6,900 nucleotides of DNA. Source: VRUE01 sp050258095. GTDB lineage: Bacteria; Actinomycetota; Thermoleophilia; Solirubrobacterales; 70-9. A program made the position numbers and the translations under genes. The stretch lies in the NCBI GenBank assembly GCA_050258095.1, contig JBLMYD010000144.1:1-6900 (forward strand), read 5' to 3'. A model generated the notes under the pieces. The model saw only the letters and a program-made list of their open reading frames with translations. It was not told the origin of the DNA and did not search any database. Shown one piece after another: positions 1-4,915 of this stretch; within the stretch, counting starts at the first letter, position 1; each line of letters begins with the position of its first letter.

Positions 1-40
1 TGCGCAAGGCGCCGACGCCGCCCACGCTGCCGACGGCAGC

Positions 41-736
41 GTGGATCAACAAGCCCGAGTCAGAGGAGGCTGCTCACTAAATTCGAATGACGGGTGTCTC
101 ATTTTCGTTGACAGGTACCGCCATCAGCCCGACTGCCTCGATGCGATGGTCCCCATCACCTACAGCGAGCACCTGGGCCAGATGCACCTGGCGCTTCGCA
201 ACTACAAGGACGCGAACAGCACGGCCATTCGAAGGCACGACTCGATTCGCCTCGCGGCGATCCTCTGGCGTTTCCTGCGCGACCACGAGTCGTGTGTCGC
301 CCATGCAGTCGACACGGACGGCTTCGATCTCGTCACGATCGTCCCGTCGAGCAAGCCCGAGCGGGATAAGCATTCCCCCTTTGCAGAGCTGACCGGCTGG
401 ATCGAGCCGATCAAGGAGCGCCTGCAGCGGACGCTGGAGCCGACCGGCGAGGTGGAGGGGCGCGAGTTCGACTCCAATCGCTACAGAGCGATCGCCGACC
501 TCGCTGACAAATCTGTGCTCCTGCTCGACGACACTTGGACCGCGGGCGGCCATGCTCAATCCGCTGCGCATGCCTTGACTGCGGCCGGAGCGCAGAAGGT
601 TGCGCTGGTGGTGATCGGCCGCCACGTTCGCCGGGACTACGAGCCTGTCCAGGGCAGCGGGGAGAGCTGCGGCGACATCCTTGATGCGCTTCCGGAGAGC
701 TTCGACTGGACCATCTGCGCCGTTCACGCCAGCTGA
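41..736 (+). CDS. ComF-type phosphoribosyltransferase domain protein
   Basis: The protein carries a type I phosphoribosyltransferase signature. Residues 157-170 form a hydrophobic strand followed by LLLDDTWTAGG, the PRPP-binding loop with its two acidic residues, and then a helix and the strand KVALVVIGRH. An upstream strand, DLVTIVPSS (96-104), is where this fold places its pyrophosphate-binding loop. The segment around VPITYSEHLGQMHLALRNYKD (from residue 37) matches the start of ComF-like proteins, in which a Tyr/Lys-containing stretch follows a zinc finger. A clear CxxC finger is not visible here, only scattered cysteines (11, 19, 32). The start is uncertain: the GTG at 41 has no good ribosome binding site, and the frame stays open to base 2, so the true start may lie outside the window. 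The substrate is unknown; PRPP-dependent chemistry is inferred from the fold. An acquired, non-essential role is possible given the accessory context. Confidence 0.8.
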   Translation: MDQQARVRGGCSLNSNDGCLIFVDRYRHQPDCLDAMVPITYSEHLGQMHLALRNYKDANSTAIRRHDSIRLAAILWRFLRDHESCVAHAVDTDGFDLVTIVPSSKPERDKHSPFAELTGWIEPIKERLQRTLEPTGEVEGREFDSNRYRAIADLADKSVLLLDDTWTAGGHAQSAAHALTAAGAQKVALVVIGRHVRRDYEPVQGSGESCGDILDALPESFDWTICAVHAS

Positions 737-738
737 GC

Positions 739-755
739 GCCGCCGGATTGGCGGC
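739..755 (+). terminator. Hairpin just after the phosphoribosyltransferase stop
   Basis: GCCGCC (739-744) and GGCGGC (750-755) form a perfect 6-bp stem with loop GGATT, starting three bases after the TGA at 734-736. No T-tract follows, so it is either a weak or factor-assisted terminator or a 3'-end stabilising structure. Its position between convergent genes supports a termination role. Confidence 0.4.
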
Positions 756-841
756 AGCATGACGCCTTGGACCCGTGCCACCGGCTGTAAAAGTACAGGC
801 CGTTTTCGCAGAAATCGCGAAATCTCCCTATACAAACCAGG

Positions 842-884
842 GGCGCTATGCGCCAGGTACGGATTGCGTCGCCGGCTTTCGGCG
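842..884 (-). terminator. Hairpins downstream of the 162-aa gene
   Basis: Reading on the minus strand past the TGA of the 892-1380 gene, two stem-loops follow. The first pairs CGCCG with CGGCG (870-874 with 880-884, 5-nt loop). The second pairs GGCGC with GCGCC (842-846 with 850-854, loop TAT). A third inverted repeat, TTTCGC/GCGAAA (804-809 with 817-822), lies further on. None has a T-tract. Together with the hairpin at 739-755 they make this 155-base convergent gap rich in secondary structure, consistent with bidirectional termination. I see no gene in it. Confidence 0.3.
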
Positions 885-891
885 CGTCGAG

Positions 892-1380
892 TCAGGCGGC
901 CTCGTCGTCGCGTCGGTAGCGCACGACGCCCGGTAGGTCGCGAGTGCTGACCGGTCCGGAATGGCTGCCGAGCCGGTCGTCGCGCTGGGGGATGAGCAGA
1001 ACCGCATGTCCCTGGGGGCCATCGTCGAAGCTCGTGTTCGGCTCGGGTTCCCAGGCGAGGGCGGGATACACGCCCAGCCGTTCCGGCGCCGCATCGAGCG
1101 GTTCGATCGAGATCTCGGCGACCCAGCCGGGCTGGGCTGGGATCGGATCGGCGAAGGCGTCGATCAGCAGCGCCTCGAGCCGGCCGTACTGCGTCTCGAT
1201 CGTGCTGTCGGGATGGAAGTCGACGAGGTACGGGTCATCGCCGCTCAGCAGCAGCACCCGCGGACGCTCCCTCCCGTCGGGGTCGGGCTGCGCATAGTCG
1301 ACCACCGGCAGCCGGACCGTCCCTGCCGGATGCCCGTTCTTGTCGAAGAACTCGTAGGTCGCAAGCAGGCGAATCGCCAT
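892..1380 (-). CDS. Unrecognised 162-aa acidic protein
   Basis: I do not recognise this family. The translation has a balanced composition with alternating strands and turns, for example IRLLATYEFF at the N-terminus, then PRVLLLSGDDPYLVDF, WVAEISIEPL and GHAVLLIPQR. This suggests a mostly beta, soluble protein. There is no signal peptide, no membrane segment and no cysteine. It starts 34 bases after the vapC stop on the same strand, so it may be read from the vapBC transcript. The ATG at 1380 has no obvious ribosome binding site, which would fit translation within an operon or a leaderless/weak start. A long frame also exists on the opposite strand (961-1440), but the minus-strand reading has more protein-like composition. 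Function is not inferable; a role linked to the toxin-antitoxin genes is only a positional guess. Confidence 0.6.
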   Translation of the reverse strand: MAIRLLATYEFFDKNGHPAGTVRLPVVDYAQPDPDGRERPRVLLLSGDDPYLVDFHPDSTIETQYGRLEALLIDAFADPIPAQPGWVAEISIEPLDAAPERLGVYPALAWEPEPNTSFDDGPQGHAVLLIPQRDDRLGSHSGPVSTRDLPGVVRYRRDDEAA

Positions 1381-1414
1381 CGCGGTCGCGATGCTACTGC
1401 GGGACAGCCAGTTG

Positions 1415-1837
1415 CTACGAGTCGGCCGGGAGGATTGTGAAGGCGCCGCCTCGCAACGGCGTCATCGCCCGGAAGGCGCGCTCGTCGAAGCTGGCGATCC
1501 GATCTGTCCCATGCCGATCGGCCAGCACTGCGAGTGAGGCATCGGCAAGGCCCAGCTCGAGGTCCCGGTAGCGACGCGCTAGGTCACGGGCCGCTCCCAG
1601 CTCTTTGCGATCGAGGCAATCGACGACGAAGGTGCCCGCCGCGAGGTCGTCGAGGAAGGCGAGCTCGACGTCGACACCGAGCCGGGTGAGGATCAGGTAA
1701 TCGGCCTCGGCGACCGCCACCTGCGAGGTGACGAGCTGCCCTCGCTCGCTTTCGAACAGCGCGACGACCGCCTCGTGCTCGGGATCGTCGGCATCGGCCT
1801 GCGCGAAGAGTGTGCCGGCATCGACGATCAGCGTCAT
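1415..1837 (-). CDS. vapC: VapC-type PIN-domain toxin (ribonuclease)
   Basis: This is a PIN-domain protein of 140 residues, the usual length for VapC toxins. The fold's conserved acidic residues are in place: D6 in MTLIVDAGTL, E44 in AVAEADYLIL, D99 in LGLADASLAVLA and D118 in IASFDERAF. They bind Mg2+/Mn2+ for endoribonuclease action. VapC toxins typically cut tRNA or rRNA and arrest translation when free of antitoxin; the target here is unknown. The start codon overlaps the stop of the upstream ribbon-helix-helix gene in an ATGA (1834-1837), the standard coupled arrangement for an antitoxin-toxin pair. No catalytic residue is missing, so the toxin is probably active. Expression should follow the palindromic operator upstream of vapB. 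Confidence 0.92.
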   Translation of the reverse strand: MTLIVDAGTLFAQADADDPEHEAVVALFESERGQLVTSQVAVAEADYLILTRLGVDVELAFLDDLAAGTFVVDCLDRKELGAARDLARRYRDLELGLADASLAVLADRHGTDRIASFDERAFRAMTPLRGGAFTILPADS

Positions 1838-2070
1838 CGAGGGTGTCGGCCCCGAGCCTTGCGGTAGAGCTCGTCGGCATCCCAGCGCCGGTCCCCGCCG
1901 CCACCGCTGCGTCCCTTCCCCATACTGCGGAAGGTGCGAGGCGGCGCCTCGGAGAGCACCCGCTCCACGCCCTCGCGGATCAGCTCTGCCTGGCTGCGAC
2001 CGCTCGTCGTCGCCAACCGGCCCAAGCGCTCGGCCTGGGAATCGTCGATGTAGACCGTGGTCTTGTGCAC
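1834..2070 (-). CDS. vapB: VapB-type ribbon-helix-helix antitoxin
   Basis: This 78-residue protein begins with KTTVYIDDSQAERLGRLA, a beta strand plus helix typical of the ribbon-helix-helix (CopG/MetJ-like) DNA-binding fold. The second helix is SQAELIREGVERVL (26-39). The glycine/arginine-rich middle and the WDADELYRKARG tail (from residue 63) fit the flexible toxin-wrapping region of such antitoxins. It should neutralise the downstream VapC, to which it is coupled by a 4-base ATGA overlap, and repress its own promoter as a dimer. The start is a GTG at 2070. No Shine-Dalgarno sequence precedes it, but a TACCAT hexamer sits six bases upstream, so the message may be leaderless. The paired arrangement makes the assignment firm, although the DNA target is inferred. 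Confidence 0.9.
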   Translation of the reverse strand: MHKTTVYIDDSQAERLGRLATTSGRSQAELIREGVERVLSEAPPRTFRSMGKGRSGGGGDRRWDADELYRKARGRHPR

Positions 2071-2080
2071 GGACGTATGG

Positions 2081-2096
2081 TACCAGCTAGCTGGTA
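2081..2096. promoter_or_regulatory. 16-bp perfect palindrome, likely VapB operator
   Basis: TACCAGCTAGCTGGTA is a perfect palindrome. It begins 10 bases upstream of the vapB GTG, in the 39-base gap between the Phd-like gene and vapB. Ribbon-helix-helix antitoxins bind such symmetric sites to autorepress. Its left end, read on the minus strand as TACCAT (2084-2079), could be the -10 element of a promoter whose transcript begins at the GTG. If so, bound VapB-VapC would cover the -10 region. No convincing -35 is seen. Confidence 0.7.
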
Positions 2097-2109
2097 GATG
2101 AGCCTGGGG

Positions 2110-2322
2110 TCAGGCAGCCTCAGGCAGTCGGCTTGCCTGCTGGCAGGCGCGCATCGTGGAGAACTCCTCAAGCGAAACGACTACGGCCCGCATTTGCCCG
2201 TGCTTGGTGAGCACGAACTTCTCTGCGGCGCCGCTTTCCAAGCTCTCGATCAGCTTCCCCAGCTCCCGCGTCGCATCGCGAACCGTCCGCAGCTCATCGT
2301 TGGAAACCTCGACTCGTCCCAT
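2110..2322 (-). CDS. Orphan Phd/YefM-type antitoxin
   Basis: The 70-residue product shows the Phd/YefM pattern: an N-terminal strand (MGRVEVSNDELRTV), a helix (ATRELGKLIESLES), the strand-turn FVLTKHGQMRAVVVSLEEF, then a short tail. In this family the N-terminal half dimerises and binds DNA, and the C-terminal tail inhibits a toxin such as Doc, RelE or a PIN protein. I chose the ATG at 2322 because GGAGG lies five bases upstream (2328-2332). The in-frame ATG at 2343 would add seven residues, has no ribosome binding site and places that GGAGG inside the gene. No Doc- or RelE-like toxin follows; the next gene is another antitoxin, vapB, 39 bases on. It may therefore be an orphan, an accessory regulator of vapBC, or the remnant of a second module. 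Confidence 0.8.
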   Translation of the reverse strand: MGRVEVSNDELRTVRDATRELGKLIESLESGAAEKFVLTKHGQMRAVVVSLEEFSTMRACQQASRLPEAA

Positions 2323-2437
2323 CCGCCCCTCCATCGTCGTCATGCGGGTTGAAATCCATGGGCGCGACGTTAGTCCGCCGATAAGACGGCATCTCGGTGT
2401 CGATCAAAGCGCCAGCTTTTCCGTCCGACAAGTCGCG

Positions 2438-2443
2438 GATACT
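2438..2443 (+). promoter_or_regulatory. Candidate -10 for the small-peptide operon
   Basis: GATACT within GGATACTTTG lies about 43 bases upstream of the ATG at 2486, in the 163-base divergent gap between the Phd-like gene and the small-peptide gene. A recognisable -35 is lacking: GCTTTT lies at the right distance but matches poorly. The rest of the gap holds a weak GCCG/CGGC hairpin near 2376-2389 and nothing else I can name. Confidence 0.25.
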
Positions 2444-2485
2444 TTGCCCGTGCTGGGGGAAGAAGGCGCAACCGAGGAGGCGTGA

Positions 2486-2617
2486 ATGGCGGATCGACGG
2501 TCAGGTAAGGGCCCCTACGTGCCCGACGAGGGTGGCGGCAAGCAGCCGCGCAGCCGGACGAAAAAAGGCAGCTGGCGCAAGAAGCGCAGCGATGCCGGGA
2601 AACGGCACAAGCGATAA
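2486..2617 (+). CDS. Very basic 43-aa peptide, function unknown
   Basis: A short frame of 43 codons starts at the ATG at 2486 and ends with TAA at 2615-2617. A near-perfect ribosome binding site, GAGGAGG (2474-2480), sits five bases upstream, which is the main reason to call it a gene. The product has 16 Lys/Arg residues and a glycine-rich middle (PDEGGGKQPRSRTKKG) and ends in RHKR. It has no hydrophobic stretch, so it is not a membrane or secreted peptide; nucleic-acid or ribosome binding is a reasonable guess. It lies 28 bases upstream of the GRDP-like gene on the same strand, so the two probably form an operon. I do not recognise it as a known small ribosomal protein. It could also be a leader peptide controlling the downstream gene. 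Confidence 0.65.
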   Translation: MADRRSGKGPYVPDEGGGKQPRSRTKKGSWRKKRSDAGKRHKR

Positions 2618-2645
2618 CACGAGCGAAATCTTCAAGGAGCCCAAC

Positions 2646-3110
2646 ATGACCCTTGCGACAATCAGTGCCCCAGCAGCAGACGAGGCGTTCACCTCTCTCG
2701 ATGTCTTGCTCGACCTGAGCGATGTGCGGATGAAGCTAGCCGACGTCGACGAGGGCCCTGGCCTCGACGAGGCGCAGATCGATCTGATGGAGGGCGAGTA
2801 CCGCAAGTTCCTCGCCCTCCAGCTCGCCCATCCCGAGGCGACGATCGTCCCCTGCAAGATCGTCGACGAGATCTGGCACCGCCACATCCTTGACACGGCC
2901 GCTTACCGCCGCGACTGCGAGGCGATCTTCGGTCGCTTCGTTGACCACTACCCCTACTTCGGCATGCGCAGCGAGGTCGAAGCGGAGGAACTGAACGACG
3001 CCTACGTCGGGACCCTCGGTCTCTACCGTGACGCCTTCGGCGAGCCGCCACCCGACACTTGGGTCTCCGAGGACCCGGCTCGCTGCCGTAAGCCAACGTG
3101 TCGCAGGTGA
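2646..3110 (+). CDS. GRDP-like (DUF1399-type) histidine-motif protein
   Basis: The central part, residues 52-106, resembles the conserved block of glycine-rich-domain proteins (GRDP, DUF1399): YRKFLAL, then VDEIWHRHILDTAAYRRDC and IFGRFVDHYPYFG. The D74-x-x-W77-H78-x-H80-I-L-D83 signature and H101 are the residues that define the family, and could bind a metal or ligand; this is inference. The rest looks mostly helical and acidic, with no signal peptide or membrane segment. The C-terminus ends in a small basic tail with two cysteines (C147, C152). I chose the ATG at 2646 because AAGGAG (2634-2639) lies six bases upstream. The frame extends further upstream to 2397, but that part overlaps the small-peptide gene and reads poorly. 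The biochemical role of bacterial members is, as far as I know, undefined. Confidence 0.75.
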   Translation: MTLATISAPAADEAFTSLDVLLDLSDVRMKLADVDEGPGLDEAQIDLMEGEYRKFLALQLAHPEATIVPCKIVDEIWHRHILDTAAYRRDCEAIFGRFVDHYPYFGMRSEVEAEELNDAYVGTLGLYRDAFGEPPPDTWVSEDPARCRKPTCRR

Positions 3111-3137
3111 GCTGCTGCTGATCGTCGCCGACGCGTG

Positions 3138-3165
3138 TTGGGCACTCGGCCCCACGAGTGCCCAA
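3138..3165 (+). terminator. 11-bp perfect hairpin after the GRDP-like gene
   Basis: TTGGGCACTCG (3138-3148) pairs perfectly with CGAGTGCCCAA (3155-3165) around the loop GCCCCA, 27 bases after the stop at 3110. The stem is strong enough to end transcription or stabilise the 3' end. No T-run follows on the plus strand, so a purely intrinsic terminator is not certain. It could also be a protein-binding palindrome belonging to the neighbouring attachment-site region. Confidence 0.55.
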
Positions 3166-3202
3166 ATCAGGGCAAATCGGCGTCTATCGGCGCATATTCG
3201 GC
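3166..3202 (+). repeat. Helically phased 10-bp direct repeats
   Basis: Related units start every ten bases: ATCAGGG (3166), ATCGGCG (3176), ATCGGCG (3186) and ATTCGGC (3196), with a weaker ATCG at 3207. CAAATC is also repeated with a 10-base offset (3163, 3173). One unit per helical turn puts all copies on one face of the DNA, as in arrays of protein-binding sites. No gene covers this stretch. The position between the hairpin and the tRNA fragment suggests recombinase arm sites, which is an inference. Confidence 0.4.
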
Positions 3203-3284
3203 CCGGATCGCAGTCCCGACCAATCACGCGAATCCCCTGCACAGCCGCCGATTCCAGCCGCTCTTCCCGATTCCGCTAGAGCGC

Positions 3285-3326
3285 CTTACAAGCAGGGGGT
3301 CACTGGTTCGAGCCCAGTACCGCCCA
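3285..3326 (+). pseudogene. 3' half of tRNA-Val(UAC); probable integration (att) site
   Basis: From the anticodon loop onward this is a textbook tRNA. The loop is CTTACAA with anticodon TAC (3287-3289), followed by the 3' anticodon stem GCAGG and the variable region GGGTC. The T-arm pairs ACTGG (3302-3306) with CCAGT (3314-3318) around TTCGAGC. The acceptor strand is ACCGCCC, and the discriminator base is A at 3326. The 5' anticodon strand does not pair, and no GGGCGGT acceptor partner exists upstream, so no functional tRNA can form. The upstream TAGAGCGCC (3277-3285) resembles a D-arm 3' side joined with about four bases missing. CCA is not encoded. Anticodon and A73 fit valine. Such 3' halves are typical duplicated attachment sites of tyrosine-recombinase elements. 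Confidence 0.75.
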
Positions 3327-3367
3327 TCGCCGCCCAACGGCCACCGGGTCTTCTGGGGCCACGGCTC

Positions 3368-4015
3368 TCAGCCCCCCAGCCCGCCCAACACGGCAAACGG
3401 ATTCGGGGTGCGCTCGGCGAGCGCCTTGGCCCAGGTTCCCTCCACGCTGACCCGGCTGTTGGCGGGGGCCTCGTCTCGAATCCGTTCGGCGAGCGCCTTG
3501 GCGCTGTCCTCGTCGGTCGCGCCGACCAGCAGGAACTTCCAGCGGTGGACTGCCGGCAGGCCCTCCTGCCGCAGTCGCTCGGAGAAGCGGACCGCGTCGT
3601 GGCGCGAGGGGAGGTCGACCCGAACCTCGAATTCGGGATGGCCGGTCCTCGCCGTCTCTTCGCGCTCGCGAGCGATCAGCGCTTCGTGCTCGGTCAGCCT
3701 GGCGGCATCGTCTTCGGGCAGCGGCTCGTCGGGGTCCTCCCATTCCTCCGCCGAGGGATGCCAGTGGCGGAGGTCGGCGTCGACCGCCCATCCTTGCTGC
3801 TGCGCCTCGGCCTCGACGGCCTCTCGGCCTCGTTCGGCCTGATCGCGGGTGCCGGCGTAGAGGAACACTCGCGCCCCGTCTCGGCTCACGATGACGCGGT
3901 CGTGGAAAGCGTCGCTCAGATCATGCTGCAGCCGCTCGGCGTCGAGACGCTCCGTCAGTGCTCGCGCGTGGCCCTCCTCGTGCACGTCGATCTCCAGGCG
4001 CCAGTCGTCGTTCAT
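3368..4015 (-). CDS. Conserved-looking acidic 215-aa protein, two alpha/beta repeats
   Basis: I cannot name this family, though it resembles hypothetical proteins I recall from Actinobacteria. Two similar alpha/beta units are visible. Residues 5-65 run from WRLEIDVHEEGHARALTERL to DRVIVSRDGARVFLYAGT, and residues 128-193 run from EFEVRVDLPSRHDAVRFSER to WKFLLVGATDEDSAKALAERI. Each reads strand-helix-strand-helix, like a ferredoxin-type or ACT-like fold. A linker rich in Glu/Asp with HWHPSAEEWEDPDEPLP (84-100) joins them, and the C-terminus ends in PNPFAVLGGLGG. There is no signal peptide or membrane segment, so it is probably cytoplasmic. The ATG at 4015 is supported by GGAGG seven bases upstream (4023-4027). 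It is divergent from the secreted-protein gene at 4142. A ligand-sensing or protein-interaction role would fit the fold but is a guess. Confidence 0.8.
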   Translation of the reverse strand: MNDDWRLEIDVHEEGHARALTERLDAERLQHDLSDAFHDRVIVSRDGARVFLYAGTRDQAERGREAVEAEAQQQGWAVDADLRHWHPSAEEWEDPDEPLPEDDAARLTEHEALIAREREETARTGHPEFEVRVDLPSRHDAVRFSERLRQEGLPAVHRWKFLLVGATDEDSAKALAERIRDEAPANSRVSVEGTWAKALAERTPNPFAVLGGLGG

Positions 4016-4036
4016 CGAGCTGCCTCCATGCGCCTG

Positions 4037-4080
4037 ATCTATACCGGGTCGCCCGGAAGCCCGCCCATCGCCGGTATCCT
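4037..4080. promoter_or_regulatory. Divergent promoter region with inverted repeat
   Basis: ATACCGG (4041-4047) and CCGGTAT (4071-4077) form a perfect 7-bp inverted repeat 23 bases apart, in the 126-base gap between two divergent genes. On the minus strand the left arm runs into TATAGAT (4043-4037), a good -10 about 22 bases before the ATG at 4015. On the plus strand the right arm gives TATCCT (4075-4080), a weaker -10 for the gene at 4142. Neither has a clear -35. Back-to-back promoters or a regulator site are both possible. Confidence 0.4.
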
Positions 4081-4141
4081 GGATCGGGTCGCGTGTTAGG
4101 GGTTGCAGCGGCTCTTTCGGCTACTAGGGACGGAGGCAGGA

Positions 4142-4915
4142 ATGCGCAAGAGGATCGTCATCGCGGTGGTGCTGGGGTTGCTGGCGGTCGCCGCGACGGC
4201 GATGGCGAGCTCGTTCAAAGTGCACAAAGTGGTCGGCAACCTGGTGCTCGACGCCGAGGGCGGCTTCAAACCCAACGCGTTGCCGCGCAATCACGACGCC
4301 CCGATCGTCACGCACGGCGGCGGCAAGCTGTCGACGGTGACGGGAGAAATCCCGCCGGTTCTTGACACCTTCGTCCTCGAATTCGACAAGCACGGGCACC
4401 TCGACACGACGGGGCTGCCCCACTGCACCAAAGGCAAACTCGTCGCCACCGAAGTCGCGAAAGCGCGCCGCCACTGCAGGGGCGCGATCGTCGGCAAGGG
4501 CTACGGCAAGGCCGTCGTCGCCCTGCCCGAACAGATTCCGTTCACGGTCGGCTCGCCGATCACGCTCTTCAACGGCCCCAAGAAGAACGGCAACGTGACG
4601 ATCCTCGCCCACGCCTACCTCGACTACCCGGGGCCGACCACCTTCATCGTCCCGATCGTGATCGAAAAAATCCACAAGGGCGTCTACGGCTACCGGGTCA
4701 AAGTGAAAATCCCGAAAATCGCCGGCGGCTACGGCCACCCTCTCACCGGCAAGGCGACGGTCGGCCGCAAATGGAGGCTCAAGCACAGGGAACACAGCTT
4801 CATCAACGCCCGCTGCCAGACGGGTCACTTCCTGGTGCGCGGCGAATTCACCTTCAAAGAAGACGAAACGATCCTCAACGCGAGCTTCTTTCTCCCCTGC
4901 AAAGTGCGGAAGTAA
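4142..4915 (+). CDS. Secreted four-cysteine beta-rich protein, Thermoleophilia-type family
   Basis: The 257-residue product starts with a clear signal peptide: basic MRKR, hydrophobic IVIAVVLGLLAVAA, and a small-residue cleavage region near AMASS (20-24). The mature part is rich in beta strands and lysine, with motifs such as PPVLDTFVLEFDKHG, GLPHC, AIVGKGYGKAVV, FNGPKKNG, KIPKIAGGYG and LVRGEFTF. I recall this pattern from large families of secreted proteins of unknown function in Solirubrobacterales, which supports the taxonomic guess. Cysteines C95, C112, C225 and C253 could form two disulfides. I chose the ATG at 4142 because GGAGG (4132-4136) lies five bases upstream and it begins the signal peptide exactly; the frame extends upstream to 4103 without support. 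Its last 41 bases overlap the 3' end of the opposite-strand gene. Codons ending in A, especially AAA, are commoner than in its neighbours. Confidence 0.85.
   Translation: MRKRIVIAVVLGLLAVAATAMASSFKVHKVVGNLVLDAEGGFKPNALPRNHDAPIVTHGGGKLSTVTGEIPPVLDTFVLEFDKHGHLDTTGLPHCTKGKLVATEVAKARRHCRGAIVGKGYGKAVVALPEQIPFTVGSPITLFNGPKKNGNVTILAHAYLDYPGPTTFIVPIVIEKIHKGVYGYRVKVKIPKIAGGYGHPLTGKATVGRKWRLKHREHSFINARCQTGHFLVRGEFTFKEDETILNASFFLPCKVRK

Noticed and set aside
77..835. 252-codon minus-strand frame opposite the phosphoribosyltransferase
   Set aside because: The plus strand carries a recognisable PRPP-binding motif; the minus reading has none and is a shadow.
961..1440. 159-codon plus-strand frame opposite the 162-aa gene
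   Set aside because: Arginine/valine-rich with no recognisable motif, and it runs into the 3' end of vapC; the minus-strand reading looks more like a folded protein. Not fully excluded.
2135..2148. GCCTGC-TG-GCAGGC inverted repeat with nearby CAGGCAG repeats
   Set aside because: It lies inside the Phd-like coding tail; the two-base loop is too tight for a hairpin and the repeats fit Gln/Ala/Arg codons in high-GC DNA.
3277..3326. Intact tRNA gene
   Set aside because: The 5' anticodon strand does not pair and no acceptor partner GGGCGGT exists upstream, so only the 3' half is present.
3158..4099. 313-codon plus-strand frame spanning the tRNA fragment
   Set aside because: It reads through the tRNA remnant and then antisense to the 215-aa gene; the amino-acid pattern is a mirror of that gene.
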